Notes: generated by a model not told the origin, from the sequence alone. A DNA stretch of 64,000 bases from Rahnella woolbedingensis (GCF_003602095.1 NZ_RAHH01000024.1:27007-91006), one strand, 5' to 3'. Counted from the stretch's first letter, positions 11,171 through 21,892 are shown. Translations and numbers: made by a program.

Positions 11171-12475
11171 TCAGGCCAAATCAGACAGGCTCTGGTTGCG
11201 GACATAGCTTTCCAGTTCCTGCTCTTGTTTGCAGAGGCGGCGCCAGTCAACGATGGGCATTCGCACCATCAGACCAATACTGCCATCCTCTTCAATCCAT
11301 TCTTTTTCAATTGCCTGAAGCTGGTAAAAACGGCTACGAAGGCGGCCTGCTTCCGGCGGCAAGCACAATTCATGCTGCGCGATTTCGCCAGAGAGTCGCT
11401 CCGTTAATGCCAGAAAAAGCAACGGAATGCCTTCACCTGTCACGGCTGATAGCCAAACTCTGACAGGTAAATTCTCCTCGTTGCGGTCGATACGCGGGAC
11501 AAAATCATCCAGCATATCTATTTTATTCATCACTAACAGCGCAGGAATTTCATCTGCTTCGATCTCTGCCAGCACCGTATTCACCGCGTCAATATTCTCC
11601 TGAACACGGATGTCCGCTGCATCAATAACATGTAATAACAGAGATGCCTGTCGGGTTTCCTGCAACGTTGCTTTAAAGGCCGCAACCAAATCATGGGGCA
11701 GGTGACGAATAAACCCTACGGTGTCCGCCAAAACTGTCTCCCCGACATCTGCCACCATAATGCGGCGCAGCGTAGGATCGAGCGTAGCAAACAACTGATT
11801 GGCCACATAAACATCGGCCTGAGTAACACGGTTAAAGAGTGTGGACTTCCCGGCGTTGGTATATCCAACCAAAGACACCGTCGGAATATCCGCACGAACG
11901 CGTGAACGGCGACCCTGTTCACGCTGCTTAGCCACTTTTTCAAGACGGCTGAGGATTAAAGTGATTCTGTCGCGCAATAAACGGCGGTCAGTTTCGAGCT
12001 GGGTTTCACCCGGACCACGTGCGCCAATACCGCCGCCCTGTCGTTCAAGGTGCGTCCAGCCGCGAACCAGTCGGGTAGCAATGTGGCGTAATTGCGCCAG
12101 TTCTACTTGTAACTTACCTTCGTGTGTTCGGGCCCGCTGGGCAAAAATATCTAATATCAATCCGGTGCGGTCGACAACGCGACATTCGCATAAGGCTTCC
12201 AGGTTTCTTTCCTGGCCGGGGGACAAGGCGTGATCAAACAGGATGACAGAGGCGCCCGTTGCTTTGACGGCATCTGCGATTTCTTGGGCCTTTCCTTCAC
12301 CGACAAAGTATTTTGGGTGCGGTGCCTTACGGCTCCCGGTGACGACTTGCAACGCCTCTACACCTGCAGAAGAAACCAGCGATTCAAATTCGCTCAGGTC
12401 TTCCGTGTCTTTGTCTTGCGAGAAATAGATATGAACCAGTACGGCCTGCTCACCGGCTTCATAACGGTCAAACAA
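11171..12475 (-). CDS. hflX: HflX, ribosome-associated GTPase
   Basis: 434 residues. The N-terminal HflX domain contains GSRKAPHPKYFVGEGKA, and the GTPase domain has G1 GYTNAGKSTLFN, G3 DTVGFIRHLP and G4 NKID. HflX splits stalled ribosomes, notably after heat shock. The start is TTG at 12475, giving the conserved MFDRYEAGEQ, and GAGAGG lies 8 bases upstream; no ATG or GTG in frame fits better. It follows hfq by 98 bases and precedes hflK by 33. Confidence 0.95.
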   Translation of the reverse strand: MFDRYEAGEQAVLVHIYFSQDKDTEDLSEFESLVSSAGVEALQVVTGSRKAPHPKYFVGEGKAQEIADAVKATGASVILFDHALSPGQERNLEALCECRVVDRTGLILDIFAQRARTHEGKLQVELAQLRHIATRLVRGWTHLERQGGGIGARGPGETQLETDRRLLRDRITLILSRLEKVAKQREQGRRSRVRADIPTVSLVGYTNAGKSTLFNRVTQADVYVANQLFATLDPTLRRIMVADVGETVLADTVGFIRHLPHDLVAAFKATLQETRQASLLLHVIDAADIRVQENIDAVNTVLAEIEADEIPALLVMNKIDMLDDFVPRIDRNEENLPVRVWLSAVTGEGIPLLFLALTERLSGEIAQHELCLPPEAGRLRSRFYQLQAIEKEWIEEDGSIGLMVRMPIVDWRRLCKQEQELESYVRNQSLSDLA

Positions 12476-12573
12476 GCTTGCGACCTCTCATTTGGGAAAA
12501 ATTCGCCAGCCGGGGGTACATAAGCATAATCGGAATACTTATGAACCCCTTCGTGGTTGACCAACGTTGCGCT

Positions 12574-12882
12574 TTATTCAGCGTCATCGTTTTCCTGCTG
12601 CGGCTGTTGCGCAGACGGAGTACTACCTTGGTGATAATTGCTAGTGCTGCCCGAACCTGGATTATTGCTATGGTGTGACACCGGGCGGGAAGGCACTACG
12701 GTGGAGATAGCGTGTTTATACACCATCTGGCTTACCGTATTTTTTAACAGAATGACAAACTGGTCAAAAGACTCAATCTGGCCTTGCAGCTTAATACCAT
12801 TCACCAAGTAAATAGAAACCGGAACACGTTCACGACGCAATGCGTTCAGGAACGGATCTTGCAAAGATTGCCCCTTAGCCAT
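12574..12882 (-). CDS. hfq: Hfq RNA chaperone
   Basis: 102 residues, same length as E. coli Hfq. The Sm fold shows Sm1 ([20 protein letters not shown]) and Sm2 ([15 protein letters not shown]) and the proximal-face residues Q8, F42 and K56, then a flexible Ser/Gln-rich C-terminal tail ending in an acidic tip (ENDDAE). The hexamer pairs small RNAs with mRNAs and binds A-rich tails. It sits between miaA and hflX in the classic amiB-mutL-miaA-hfq-hflX order. Confidence 0.98.
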   Translation of the reverse strand: MAKGQSLQDPFLNALRRERVPVSIYLVNGIKLQGQIESFDQFVILLKNTVSQMVYKHAISTVVPSRPVSHHSNNPGSGSTSNYHQGSTPSAQQPQQENDDAE

Positions 12883-12996
12883 TCTATCTTTTCCTTATTA
12901 GTTTGTTGTTTGTAACTTTGAGCCTATCGGCTCGAAAATAAATCACATAAAAAATTTGCGCGCTGAGTACTCATCAATTGTACACAATCACCCAAC

Positions 12997-13938
12997 CTAT
13001 GCACTAACAACCTGAATTACACGGTTTAAGGCCTCTTCTGGCTTCTCAGAATCGAGCCATTCGACACCCTCCCAACCCCGCAACCAGGTCATCTGACGTT
13101 TGGCCAGCTGTCGTGTCGCGCAAACACCACGATAAACCATTTCATCGTAATCGAATTCACCAGAAAGATATGACCACATCTGGCGATAGCCTACACAGCG
13201 AATAGAAGGCAAATCGGTATGCAAATCGCCCCGAGCTATCAGCGTCTTGACTTCATCTTCAAAACCATTGGACAACATCTGACTAAAACGTTCCTCGATC
13301 CGCGTATGTAATAATTCACGGCGGGTCGGTGCAATCGCAAACTGATGAACGCGATAGGGCAATGTTTCACCCGAAATTTTAGTCAGTTCCGTTAAAGTTT
13401 TACCCGAAATAAAAAAAACTTCCAGTGCTCTGGACAGTCTCTGCGGATCATTCGGATGAATTCGCATTGCCGCCACGGGATCTATCTCGCGCAATTGGTC
13501 ATGAAGTGCTTCCCAACCCTGCTCCGCCGCCTGCTTTTCGATACGTTCACGAACCTCAGGGTCAGCCGGTGGCAGCGGGGAAAGTCCTTCAAGCAATGCC
13601 TTGAAATAAAGCATAGTCCCACCTACCAATAACGGGATCTTATTGCGTGAGGTTATTTCCGCCATTTCGCGTAATGCGTCGCGACGAAAGTCAGCGGCGG
13701 AATAAGCCTCGGCCGGATCCAGAATGTCGATCAGGCGGTGCGGCGCCTGCGCCAGTTCTTCCGCCGTCGGCTTGGCTGTGCCGATATCCATCCCACGATA
13801 GATTAAAGCAGAGTCCACGCTGACTAACTCAACAGGAAGATGGTTCATCAGCGACATCGCAAGTGCCGTTTTACCGGATGCGGTCGGCCCCATAATAAAA
13901 ATCGCCGGGGGTGCGGAGTTTTTTTCAGAATCAGTCAT
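12997..13938 (-). CDS. miaA: tRNA dimethylallyltransferase
   Basis: 313 residues with P-loop GPTASGKT near the N terminus, [18 protein letters not shown] and the tRNA-binding insert. It adds the isopentenyl group to N6 of A37 in tRNAs reading UNN codons. The ATG at 13938 overlaps the end of mutL by 8 bases (ATGACTGA), which implies translational coupling; the upstream in-frame start at 13971 would run into mutL and is not conserved. Confidence 0.96.
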   Translation of the reverse strand: MTDSEKNSAPPAIFIMGPTASGKTALAMSLMNHLPVELVSVDSALIYRGMDIGTAKPTAEELAQAPHRLIDILDPAEAYSAADFRRDALREMAEITSRNKIPLLVGGTMLYFKALLEGLSPLPPADPEVRERIEKQAAEQGWEALHDQLREIDPVAAMRIHPNDPQRLSRALEVFFISGKTLTELTKISGETLPYRVHQFAIAPTRRELLHTRIEERFSQMLSNGFEDEVKTLIARGDLHTDLPSIRCVGYRQMWSYLSGEFDYDEMVYRGVCATRQLAKRQMTWLRGWEGVEWLDSEKPEEALNRVIQVVSA

Positions 13939-15856
13939 GCTTAAAAGCCGCCAGCGCGGGCTGTAAATCAAGAGGTTGCAGAAGTCCGGACGGAGGCGAT
14001 TTCACCAACTGCGGGCAAAGACGCTCAACATCCGTGAGTAATTGTATAGCTTGTGAAATCGTCCAGACCTCGTGCCCGCAGCCACAGTGGCGGGCAAACC
14101 ACATGGCTACCGCATCAGAAGTCACCTCCTGCTGAACAGCAAGGTAACCTAACAGATCAGGTATCAACTTTTGTAAATTTTGTTGGCGTAATGGTAAAGG
14201 TACCGCGCGAACCGTCACACGATGCGACTCATTGAGCATTTCTAAACCAAAATGCTGCAATAACGACTGATGGCGTACCAGGACAACGGCCTCTTCTTTA
14301 CTCACATTCAGTTTCAGCGGGATCAAAAGCGGCTGCGGGCGTAACCCTTCTTCCGGAGGCGTCAGCTGCGCCCATTTAAGCCAGCGATCGGCCACCGGCA
14401 ATGACAGCAGCACCAGCTGTTTGCCATGCTCAAGCAAGGCATATTCCGTCGAACAGACCGTCAGTACCCGTCCGAAACTCTGGCTGTGTGATTCCAGCGC
14501 TGGTTCAGCCAGTGTACGGGCCGCAGTTGCAGCAGGCTTAGTGGGCTGTGTCGCGACCGGCGAAGGTTCCTGTAAAGAAAATAACTCAGGGGCGGACTGC
14601 AACAAACGCCCGTAAGCCTTGCTTTCAGAAGGATTATAAGCCGGTTCATTGCTGCGAAAAACGGCTTCGCGTGGCTGGCTGGCACGTGCCGTTTCAGGAA
14701 ACACATTTTCACGCGGCGCGCTGTTTTCACGTTCACGCACGGGTGATGATTTACGTTCTGCCGGTTGCGAGAAATGGTTTCCGCCCGCGGCCTGACGGTT
14801 TTCCTGCTGCCAGCGCGGCGTATCCTCCTGCAACTGCGGTTCATCCAGCACAGGCGCACCCGCCTGCTGCAATACGGACATCACCGCCTGATAAATAAAA
14901 TCATGCACCAGCCGTGACTGATGGAAACGCACTTCGTGTTTTGCCGGATGCACATTCACATCCACCTGATGCGGATCGACATCCAGATAAAGTACATACG
15001 CGGGCTGCTGATCGTCTTTCAGCTGATCCTGATATGCCTGGCGGATCGCGTGATTTATCAGACGATCTTTCATCATGCGGTTATTCACGTAGCAATACTG
15101 CATGTCCGTCAGGTTGCGCGAACCAGCCGGATCCGCCACCCAACCGCGTATCGCCAAATCGCCGTGACTCCATTCCACTTCCAGCGCGTGCTCGACAAAC
15201 GTCGGGCTGCAAATGCTCGCCAGACGGCGGGAAAACTGCGAGGGATCTTTGACCGCGCGATACTGACGAATGAGTTTGCCGTTGTGGCTGAGATTGACGG
15301 ACACGTCAAAGCGCGCCAGCGCAATCCGGCGGACGACTTCATCAATATGAGTAAATTCGGTTTTTTCGGTGCGCATGAACTTGCGGCGGGCGGGTGTGTT
15401 GTAGAACAAATCCAGCACTTCCACGGTCGAGCCCTGCGGATGCGCCGCCGGTTTGACCGTGACCGCCATATCGCGCCCTTCGGCGTAGGCCTGCCAGGCC
15501 TCGTTTTGTTCAGCCGTGCGTGATGTCAGGATAAGGCGCGAAACTGAGCTGATACTCGCCAGCGCTTCGCCGCGAAAGCCAAGACTGAGAATAGCTTCGA
15601 GATCGTCAAGACAGGTGATTTTACTGGTGGCATGACGCGCCAGCGCCAGAGCCAGATCGTCTTTGCTAATCCCGCAGCCATTATCGCGAATGCGGATAAG
15701 CTTGGCACCACCGCGATCGATATCAATGTCGATGCGCGTAGCGCCCGCATCAAGGCTGTTTTCCACCAGCTCTTTCACCACGGAAGCCGGCCTTTCGACA
15801 ACTTCGCCCGCTGCTATCTGGTTAGCAAGTTGCGGCGGCAGTACCTTGATCGGCAT
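13931..15856 (-). CDS. mutL: DNA mismatch repair protein MutL
   Basis: 641 residues. The N-terminal GHKL ATPase carries [15 protein letters not shown] (motif I), DNGCGI (motif II) and [13 protein letters not shown] (motif III). A Pro/Ser/Gln-rich linker (about residues 340-450) leads to the C-terminal dimerisation domain. There is no DQHAxxER endonuclease motif, as expected in dam-methylating enterobacteria, where MutH makes the cut. It follows amiB by 34 bases and overlaps miaA. Confidence 0.97.
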   Translation of the reverse strand: MPIKVLPPQLANQIAAGEVVERPASVVKELVENSLDAGATRIDIDIDRGGAKLIRIRDNGCGISKDDLALALARHATSKITCLDDLEAILSLGFRGEALASISSVSRLILTSRTAEQNEAWQAYAEGRDMAVTVKPAAHPQGSTVEVLDLFYNTPARRKFMRTEKTEFTHIDEVVRRIALARFDVSVNLSHNGKLIRQYRAVKDPSQFSRRLASICSPTFVEHALEVEWSHGDLAIRGWVADPAGSRNLTDMQYCYVNNRMMKDRLINHAIRQAYQDQLKDDQQPAYVLYLDVDPHQVDVNVHPAKHEVRFHQSRLVHDFIYQAVMSVLQQAGAPVLDEPQLQEDTPRWQQENRQAAGGNHFSQPAERKSSPVRERENSAPRENVFPETARASQPREAVFRSNEPAYNPSESKAYGRLLQSAPELFSLQEPSPVATQPTKPAATAARTLAEPALESHSQSFGRVLTVCSTEYALLEHGKQLVLLSLPVADRWLKWAQLTPPEEGLRPQPLLIPLKLNVSKEEAVVLVRHQSLLQHFGLEMLNESHRVTVRAVPLPLRQQNLQKLIPDLLGYLAVQQEVTSDAVAMWFARHCGCGHEVWTISQAIQLLTDVERLCPQLVKSPPSGLLQPLDLQPALAAFKHD

Positions 15857-15890
15857 AGCGGCTCCTGTGGCTGGCGGTCATAAACCGCCC

Positions 15891-17627
15891 TTAAGTCTGT
15901 GGAATAGTTAAGGTTTGGCCGAGCTGTACCTCGCCAGACTTCATGTGATTTGCGGTTTTGATGTCATTCATACTGACACCATATTTACTCGCGATTGCCG
16001 ACAACGTATCACCACGTTTAACCGTATGTTTTGACGGTTTCTTCGTGGCTTTTGCCGTTGTTCCTGAAGATGTGCGGGTGCCCGCTGGCACTTTCAATCT
16101 CTGGCCGACCCAGACGCCGTCTTTTTTCAGTTTATTGAGGTCACGCAGCGCCGCATTGGTCGTGCCATAGCTGTTCGCGATGCCGGTCAGCGTTTCGCCA
16201 CGGGTCACTTTATGGATCTGCGTGGCACCAGCTGCACCAGCGGTCACTTCAATCGGCCCCGGCTGACGGGTCGTCGTACTGGCTACCGCGCTACTGTCTG
16301 CCGCCGCTGCTGATGACGCCAGCAGCGGGCGGTTTTCGACCTTTGGGCCGTTTTGTATCGGATGCGACTGGAAATAATTACGCAGACCGATGTGAATGGC
16401 CCTCGCAATTTTATCCTGGTACGCGCTGCTGCCCAGCAGCCGCTCCTCAGTTGAGTTACTGATAAAGCCGGTTTCCACCAGCAGGGAAGGAATATCCGGC
16501 GAGCGCAATACACCTAAACTGGCATGTTCGGGTTTCGCTTTATGCAGAGAACCGACGGAGCGCAGTTCTCGCAGAACGCGGGTCGCGACGTCATAACCTA
16601 CGCGTTGCGAATGCCCGAACTGCAAATCCAGTACCGCCTGACTCAGATAAGGGTCAGATGCGGTATTCGCCAGCACATCGCCCGCGCCGCCGAGCAGTTC
16701 GGATTGCTTCTCGTGCTGCTCGAGCCAGTTACCCATTTCGCTGTTGGCACGGCGGTTCGACAGCACCCAGACCGAGGCCCCGCGCGCGCTGCGGCTTGGT
16801 GCGGCATCGGCGTGAATGGAAACCAGCACGTTGGCGTTTTTCTTACGCGCAACGTCGGAACGTCCCATCACAGAAATGAAGTAATCCCCGTCGCGGGTTA
16901 ATACCGGCTGGAACATCGGATCCGCATTCAGAATTGCCTGTAATTTGCGGGCGATAGCGATGGTGACATTCTTTTCTTTCAGACCGCCCCCGCCGATAGC
17001 ACCGGGATCCTGCCCGCCGTGACCGGCATCAATCGCGACAATGATTTTGCTGTCGCTGGTGCTGACGGTTGAGGAACGCGAGTTATCGGGTGCGACGGTC
17101 GTGGAAACCACTTTGGTCTGATCGTTGGTAAACGGATTAGATTTAGAGGATGGTGTGACCGTTTTGCCTGCATTAGGCGAAGGCGTATTGGTCGCCGTTA
17201 CCACCGGTGCAGTAAGACGCGGCGCAGGTGCGGCGGCATTCATGGTCAGCACAACCGTGTACTGGCTGCCGTCTTTTTGTTTCGTCGCGTTGGTTCTGAC
17301 TTTCTGATTCAGCTCAAACACCAGACGCTGACTCTGTGCATTAGGCGGAGTACTGGCACGCACACGCGTGACCAGATTCTGACCGTTAAAATTCAGCGGC
17401 AACCCCTTCATCACGCCGTCCTGGCGGATATCCATCACCACACGTTCAGGATTATGCAGCGGGAAAAAGGAGTAATCCGGCGAGCCGTCAAATGTAATGG
17501 TGACTGTCGACTGCGTCTGCCCGTTGGAAACATTGATGTTTTTCATGCCCGCCGCAAAAACCGGCGAGGCCAGTACAGCAAATAACATCAGCGCCGACGT
17601 TAATAGAGAGGTAAAACGTGAATTCAT
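15891..17627 (-). CDS. amiB: N-acetylmuramoyl-L-alanine amidase AmiB with two LysM repeats
   Basis: 578 residues: Sec signal peptide (about 1-26, ending SPVFA), AMIN domain, Ser/Thr-rich linker, amidase_3 catalytic domain beginning [16 protein letters not shown] with the zinc-ligand His, then two LysM peptidoglycan-binding repeats at the C terminus ([14 protein letters not shown] and [14 protein letters not shown]). It splits septal peptidoglycan during daughter-cell separation, activated by EnvC. The chosen start (17627) lies 8 bases after the tsaE stop and gives a clean signal peptide; an upstream frame start at 17654 would overlap tsaE. Confidence 0.95.
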   Translation of the reverse strand: MNSRFTSLLTSALMLFAVLASPVFAAGMKNINVSNGQTQSTVTITFDGSPDYSFFPLHNPERVVMDIRQDGVMKGLPLNFNGQNLVTRVRASTPPNAQSQRLVFELNQKVRTNATKQKDGSQYTVVLTMNAAAPAPRLTAPVVTATNTPSPNAGKTVTPSSKSNPFTNDQTKVVSTTVAPDNSRSSTVSTSDSKIIVAIDAGHGGQDPGAIGGGGLKEKNVTIAIARKLQAILNADPMFQPVLTRDGDYFISVMGRSDVARKKNANVLVSIHADAAPSRSARGASVWVLSNRRANSEMGNWLEQHEKQSELLGGAGDVLANTASDPYLSQAVLDLQFGHSQRVGYDVATRVLRELRSVGSLHKAKPEHASLGVLRSPDIPSLLVETGFISNSTEERLLGSSAYQDKIARAIHIGLRNYFQSHPIQNGPKVENRPLLASSAAAADSSAVASTTTRQPGPIEVTAGAAGATQIHKVTRGETLTGIANSYGTTNAALRDLNKLKKDGVWVGQRLKVPAGTRTSSGTTAKATKKPSKHTVKRGDTLSAIASKYGVSMNDIKTANHMKSGEVQLGQTLTIPQT

Positions 17628-17634
17628 CGCGTGA

Positions 17635-18102
17635 TCATCCTTGCTGTTGAACACGATGCAGCAAATTTATGCCAGATTCAGAAACAGCAACCAGCTTCGC
17701 AGTGCGCCCGGTCTGGGAATAATCCAGCGTCAGTTCAATATCCGGTTCGGGTAACACGCCTGCGCCCTGCTGCGGCCATTCCACCAGACAAATGGCGTCC
17801 TGTGCGAAATAATCGCGGATCCCCATAAACTCCAGTTCTTCCGGGTCAGCAAGACGGTATAAATCAAAATGATAGACGGCAAACGTTTCCAGCTGATAAG
17901 GCTCAACCAGCGTATAAGTCGGGCTTTTCACATTGCCCTGATGCCCCAATGCCTGAAGAAATCCCCGGCTAAAGGTTGTTTTACCGGCTCCCAAATCGCC
18001 ATAAAGATGGATAACCGTTGAGCCTTCGCAGGCTTTCGCCAGAGAAGCACCTAGTTGCAGCGTTGCCGCTTCGTCGGGTAAAGAGATATTAAGTTGATTC
18101 AT
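17635..18102 (-). CDS. tsaE: TsaE, ATPase of the tRNA t6A37 biosynthesis complex
   Basis: 155 residues with Walker [14 protein letters not shown] and the family segment [13 protein letters not shown]. It works with TsaB and TsaD to add the threonylcarbamoyl group at A37 of ANN-reading tRNAs. It lies between nnr (10-base gap) and amiB (8-base gap), so these three are very likely co-transcribed, as in E. coli. Confidence 0.96.
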   Translation of the reverse strand: MNQLNISLPDEAATLQLGASLAKACEGSTVIHLYGDLGAGKTTFSRGFLQALGHQGNVKSPTYTLVEPYQLETFAVYHFDLYRLADPEELEFMGIRDYFAQDAICLVEWPQQGAGVLPEPDIELTLDYSQTGRTAKLVAVSESGINLLHRVQQQG

Positions 18103-18112
18103 TCAGTGATAT

Positions 18113-19627
18113 CTATTTCTTCAGGTCTGGATTAACTAACGGGGCAATCACCGCTAAAAGATCAGTTGCCAGCATACCGCGCGTTCCCTGCCGGTGGGCA
18201 ATTTCGTCTGCGGCAGCGCCATGTACTACTGAACCCGCGCAGGCCGCATCAAATACATTAAGTTTCTGAGCCAGCAATCCGCCAATGATACCAGAAAGCA
18301 CGTCGCCCATACCGCCGGATGCCATTCCGGCATTGCCGACATCCGCCACTGCCATTTCGCCCTGTTCACTGGCAATCAGACTGCCTGCCCCTTTGAGCAC
18401 CACCACGCCGCCATAACGCGCCGTGAGTTTCTGCGCCGAAAGTAAGCGGTCACTCTCAATTTCCTTCACGCTGCAACCGAGTAAACGGGCCGCCTCGCCA
18501 GGATGAGGCGTCAGTACACGATTTTGCCGTTTCCGCGGATTGATTGCCAGCAGGTTAAGCGCATCCGCATCCCATAAGGCCGGTTTATCCCACTTTGCTG
18601 CGCGATCCACCGCCTGTTTACCCCATTCTTTCTGGCCTAAACCGGGACCGATCACTAACACATCCGCCCATTCAAGCCCTTCTTCGAGCGATTCTGCGGT
18701 CAGCTCCTGCACCATCAGCTCAGGTCTGGCCGTCAGTAACGGACCGGCATGTTCTTTGTGAGTGAGTACTCGCACCAGTCCGGCACCAGTACGCAAAGCA
18801 GCTTCCGACGCCATACGGATCGCACCGGCAAAACCGGTATCGCCGCCCACCACCAGCAAACGTCCGTGCTCACCTTTATGAGAGCACGGGCGGCGCGGAT
18901 GCAACCATTGACCAAGCTGTGAAGCGTCAAGCCGCTGTAATGCCGCAACATGCCCGCCCAGCCAGCTTTCCAGCCCTAGCGCATCACAATGTAATTTGCC
19001 GGTGTAATCGCGTGCCTGACCGGTCAGTAAACCAGGTTTAAGGGCAATGAAACTGACGGTATGCGTGGCGTGTACCGCCTTCCCCGCTGTCTGACCGGTC
19101 TGCGCGTCAAGACCCGAAGGAATATCTAAAGAGATAACAGGCAAAGACGCCGAGTTAATGGCAGTAATCAGGGAATCATAAGGTGCGCGCGGCGCAGAGG
19201 ACAAGCCGGTGCCAAGCAGACCATCGATAATCAGATCGGTGTCGTGCGGCCACACTGATCCGGCAGAACTGATAGCTCCGCCACCTTTCAGCCAGCCCTT
19301 CCGCGCCGTCTCTGCCTCTTCTGGCAAGGGTTTATTGCCTTCCACGGCCAGCAGGGTCACGCGTATTCCGGCGGTTTTCGCCAGACGGGCGATTTCAAAA
19401 CCGTCGCCGCCGTTATTGCCATGACCACATAAAATCAGCCAGTGACGCGTCTGCGGAAACTCACGCTGCGCCAGCAAAAACGCGGCTTTTGCCGCACGTT
19501 GCATCAGTGTAAACAGAGAAATCCCCGTTTCCTGCGCGGCCAGACGTTCAGCTTGTCGCAGCCAGTCAGCAGAAAACACGGAATGTGGTAAACTCGCCTC
19601 GTTTCGTTTTTCACGTTGGTTCGTCAT
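18113..19627 (-). CDS. nnr: Bifunctional NAD(P)H-hydrate epimerase / ADP-dependent hydrate dehydratase
   Basis: 504 residues. The N-terminal YjeF_N epimerase domain (CGHGNNGGDGFEIARLA) interconverts R- and S-NAD(P)HX; the C-terminal ribokinase-like dehydratase domain (GPGLGQKEWGK, GNAGMASGGMGDVLSG) restores NAD(P)H at the cost of ADP to AMP. It is a nicotinamide cofactor repair enzyme. Its ATG (bases 19625-19627 read in reverse) overlaps the queG ATG on the other strand, so its promoter must lie within queG. Confidence 0.96.
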   Translation of the reverse strand: MTNQREKRNEASLPHSVFSADWLRQAERLAAQETGISLFTLMQRAAKAAFLLAQREFPQTRHWLILCGHGNNGGDGFEIARLAKTAGIRVTLLAVEGNKPLPEEAETARKGWLKGGGAISSAGSVWPHDTDLIIDGLLGTGLSSAPRAPYDSLITAINSASLPVISLDIPSGLDAQTGQTAGKAVHATHTVSFIALKPGLLTGQARDYTGKLHCDALGLESWLGGHVAALQRLDASQLGQWLHPRRPCSHKGEHGRLLVVGGDTGFAGAIRMASEAALRTGAGLVRVLTHKEHAGPLLTARPELMVQELTAESLEEGLEWADVLVIGPGLGQKEWGKQAVDRAAKWDKPALWDADALNLLAINPRKRQNRVLTPHPGEAARLLGCSVKEIESDRLLSAQKLTARYGGVVVLKGAGSLIASEQGEMAVADVGNAGMASGGMGDVLSGIIGGLLAQKLNVFDAACAGSVVHGAAADEIAHRQGTRGMLATDLLAVIAPLVNPDLKK

Positions 19628-20780
19628 GACACTCCCTCTCGATCTCGTTCAACTGGCTCAACATATCAAGCAATGGGGCCAATCGCTAGGCTTCCAGCAG
19701 GTTGGCATCTGCGATACAGACTTATCTGTCGAAGAGCCCAAACTTCAAGACTGGCTTGATAAACAATATCATGGCGAGATGGACTGGATGGCACGCCACG
19801 GCATGCTACGCGCCCGTCCGCATGAGTTATTGCCCGGCACATTGCGGGTGATCAGCGTGCGCATGAACTATCTGCCCGCCAAAGCCGCCTTTGCCAAAAC
19901 CCTGAATAATCCGCAACTCGGTTACGTCAGCCGATACGCCCTGGGGCGCGACTATCACAAAGTGTTGCGCCAGCGGTTAAAAAAACTGGGCGACATGATC
20001 CAGGCGCATTGTACAGAGCACGCGGACCCGACCGTCACCTTCCGCCCTTTTGTGGATTCCGCACCGGTGATGGAACGCCCGCTGGCCGCAAAAGCCGGTC
20101 TTGGTTGGGTTGGTAAACACTCACTTATTCTTAACCGTGAATCCGGTTCGTGGTTCTTTCTCGGCGAACTGCTGATTGATTTACCGCTGCCTGTCGATCA
20201 GCCGCAGGAAGAAAAGTGCGGAAAGTGCGTGGCCTGCATCACCACCTGCCCGACCGGCGCCATCGTCGCGCCTTATACCGTTGATGCCCGCCGCTGTATT
20301 TCCTATCTGACGATTGAACTGGAAGGAGCAATACCGGAAGAATTCCGGCCTCTGATGGGTAACCGCATCTACGGCTGCGATGACTGTCAGCTGATCTGCC
20401 CGTGGAATCGTTATTCACAACTAACTGATGAAGAAGACTTTAGTCCCCGCGCCGCACTGCATGCGCCGGAGCTGATTACTTTGTTTGGCTGGACGGAAGA
20501 GAAGTTTTTACGCATTACGGAAGGATCACCGATACGGCGTATCGGACATTTGCGCTGGCTGCGCAATATTGCGGTGGCGTTGGGCAATGCGCCCTACTCG
20601 CAGGAAGTGATGGATTCTCTGCATTTACGCGAAGGGGAAAATGCGCTGCTGGATGAACATATCAGCTGGGCTATCGCGCAACAGGTAGAAAGAAGAAAGG
20701 AACATCGTGTCGAAGTGCAAACATTACAGCAGAAACGGCTGATCCGTGCGGTGGAAAAAGGTTTGCCAAGGGATGCATAA
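19626..20780 (+). CDS. queG: Epoxyqueuosine reductase
   Basis: 384 residues. A cobalamin-binding N-terminal domain is followed by two ferredoxin-type [4Fe-4S] motifs, CGKCVACITTCPTGAI and CDDCQLICPWN, and a C-terminal helical domain. It carries out the last step of queuosine synthesis in tRNA, reducing epoxyqueuosine. The start overlaps that of nnr within the palindrome CATG, so the two genes are divergent with no intergenic DNA. Confidence 0.95.
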   Translation: MTLPLDLVQLAQHIKQWGQSLGFQQVGICDTDLSVEEPKLQDWLDKQYHGEMDWMARHGMLRARPHELLPGTLRVISVRMNYLPAKAAFAKTLNNPQLGYVSRYALGRDYHKVLRQRLKKLGDMIQAHCTEHADPTVTFRPFVDSAPVMERPLAAKAGLGWVGKHSLILNRESGSWFFLGELLIDLPLPVDQPQEEKCGKCVACITTCPTGAIVAPYTVDARRCISYLTIELEGAIPEEFRPLMGNRIYGCDDCQLICPWNRYSQLTDEEDFSPRAALHAPELITLFGWTEEKFLRITEGSPIRRIGHLRWLRNIAVALGNAPYSQEVMDSLHLREGENALLDEHISWAIAQQVERRKEHRVEVQTLQQKRLIRAVEKGLPRDA

Positions 20781-20819
20781 CATTTCCCTGAAGACTATGA
20801 TCCGTATTGCATAATTTTC

Positions 20820-20828
20820 TGTGCATAA
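20820..20828 (+). promoter_or_regulatory. DnaA box (TGTGCATAA)
   Basis: Exact match to the relaxed consensus TTATNCACA read on the complementary strand. It lies 92 bases left of the IHF site. Confidence 0.7.
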
Positions 20829-20911
20829 AAATAAAAATGCTTTGCCAATCAAGTGCAAAAAAAAGAGCAAGAGATCGTCATAACGTTTCGCTATAAATTT
20901 ATTTATATTTA

Positions 20912-20924
20912 AATCAATAGGTTA
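20912..20924 (+). promoter_or_regulatory. IHF binding site (AATCAATAGGTTA)
   Basis: Exact match to WATCAANNNNTTR, with an adjoining A/T-rich tract on its left (about 20892-20911), the usual form of a strong IHF site. It sits between the two DnaA boxes. Confidence 0.7.
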
Positions 20925-20980
20925 AATTTTGGCAATATGGCAGGCGCAAAAAACAGACAGTCTAAAAAAACAACTAAACC

Positions 20981-20989
20981 TGTGGATAA
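20981..20989 (+). promoter_or_regulatory. DnaA box, strict consensus (TGTGGATAA)
   Basis: Complement of TTATCCACA, the highest-affinity R1/R4-type DnaA box. It lies 57 bases right of the IHF site. Confidence 0.75.
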
Positions 20990-21094
20990 GTCTGTTTAAA
21001 AAAATAATACAAACCGTGTAATGATTGTTTCATTCGCGCACGAAATATGCACCAGAAAGGCATAAAGAAATGATTTTGTATTGAAGAAGAAAAT

Positions 21095-21170
<76 letters not shown>

Positions 21171-21229
21171 GTCGCATGGCACTGCATTTTTTACATCTTA
21201 AATCTTTAAATCTGCACAACTTAAAAATT

Positions 21230-21305
<76 letters not shown>

Positions 21306-21364
21306 GTCGCATGGCACTGCATTTTTTACATCTTAAATCTTTAAATCTGCACAACTTAAAAATT

Positions 21365-21440
<76 letters not shown>

Positions 21441-21499
21441 GTCGCATGGCACTGCATTTTTTACATCTTAAATCTTTAAATCTGCACAACTTAAAAATT

Positions 21500-21575
<76 letters not shown>

Positions 21576-21616
21576 TCTGCGCACTCAATGAAATTCTTCA
21601 TCGGTACGGGGTGCGC

Positions 21617-21645
21617 ATTATACGAGAAATCCTTTCTGCCGCAAG
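21617..21645 (-). promoter_or_regulatory. Promoter of the tRNA-Gly array with GC-rich discriminator
   Basis: Minus strand: -35 CTTGCG (21640-21645), 17-base spacer, -10 TATAAT (21617-21622), then GCGCACCCCG, a GC-rich discriminator typical of stable-RNA promoters under stringent (ppGpp) control. Confidence 0.78.
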
Positions 21646-21779
21646 CCCCTGAAAGCAAAAAAATGAATTTTTCGTTCAAGTGCCGATTAAACCATCAAAC
21701 CGGTGATTTAATCAGCGAAACACGGTGATTTCGTGTCCCGTATGCCTTTTTAAAGCTTTTTAAAATAAATCGCCTAAAT

Positions 21780-21889
21780 CATTCGAATTGCAGGAAGGCG
21801 GCAAACTCATTGATCCCGATGAGCTGACATCGGTCAGTGATGCGGGTGAGAGAGTGCAGCCAACGCATCTGCAGCTTGAAGGATGACGG
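21780..21889 (+). repeat. Intergenic palindromic repeat, copy B
   Basis: Between the tRNA-Gly promoter and the orn stop. GAATTGCAGGAAGGCGGCAA at one end and CTGCAGCTTGAAGGATGA at the other are near-inverted; the centre carries GATCCCGATGAGC. Same family as copies at 3751-3866 and 38826-38938. Confidence 0.8.
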
Positions 21890-21892
21890 AGA

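Larger units (their letters stand above)
20781..21094. other. datA: datA-like DnaA-titration locus between queG and the tRNA-Gly genes
   Basis: A 314-bp AT-rich stretch without genes, in the position that E. coli datA occupies (between queG and glyV). It has two exact TGTGNATAA DnaA boxes in the same orientation (20820-20828 and 20981-20989) and, between them, an exact IHF consensus site (20912-20924) next to an A/T tract. In E. coli, datA bound by IHF stimulates hydrolysis of ATP-DnaA and limits replication initiation; the working core there is DnaA box, IHF site, DnaA box. Two weaker boxes (two mismatches each) lie at 20772-20780 and 20806-20814. Assignment rests on position plus site order; activity is inferred. 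Confidence 0.72.
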
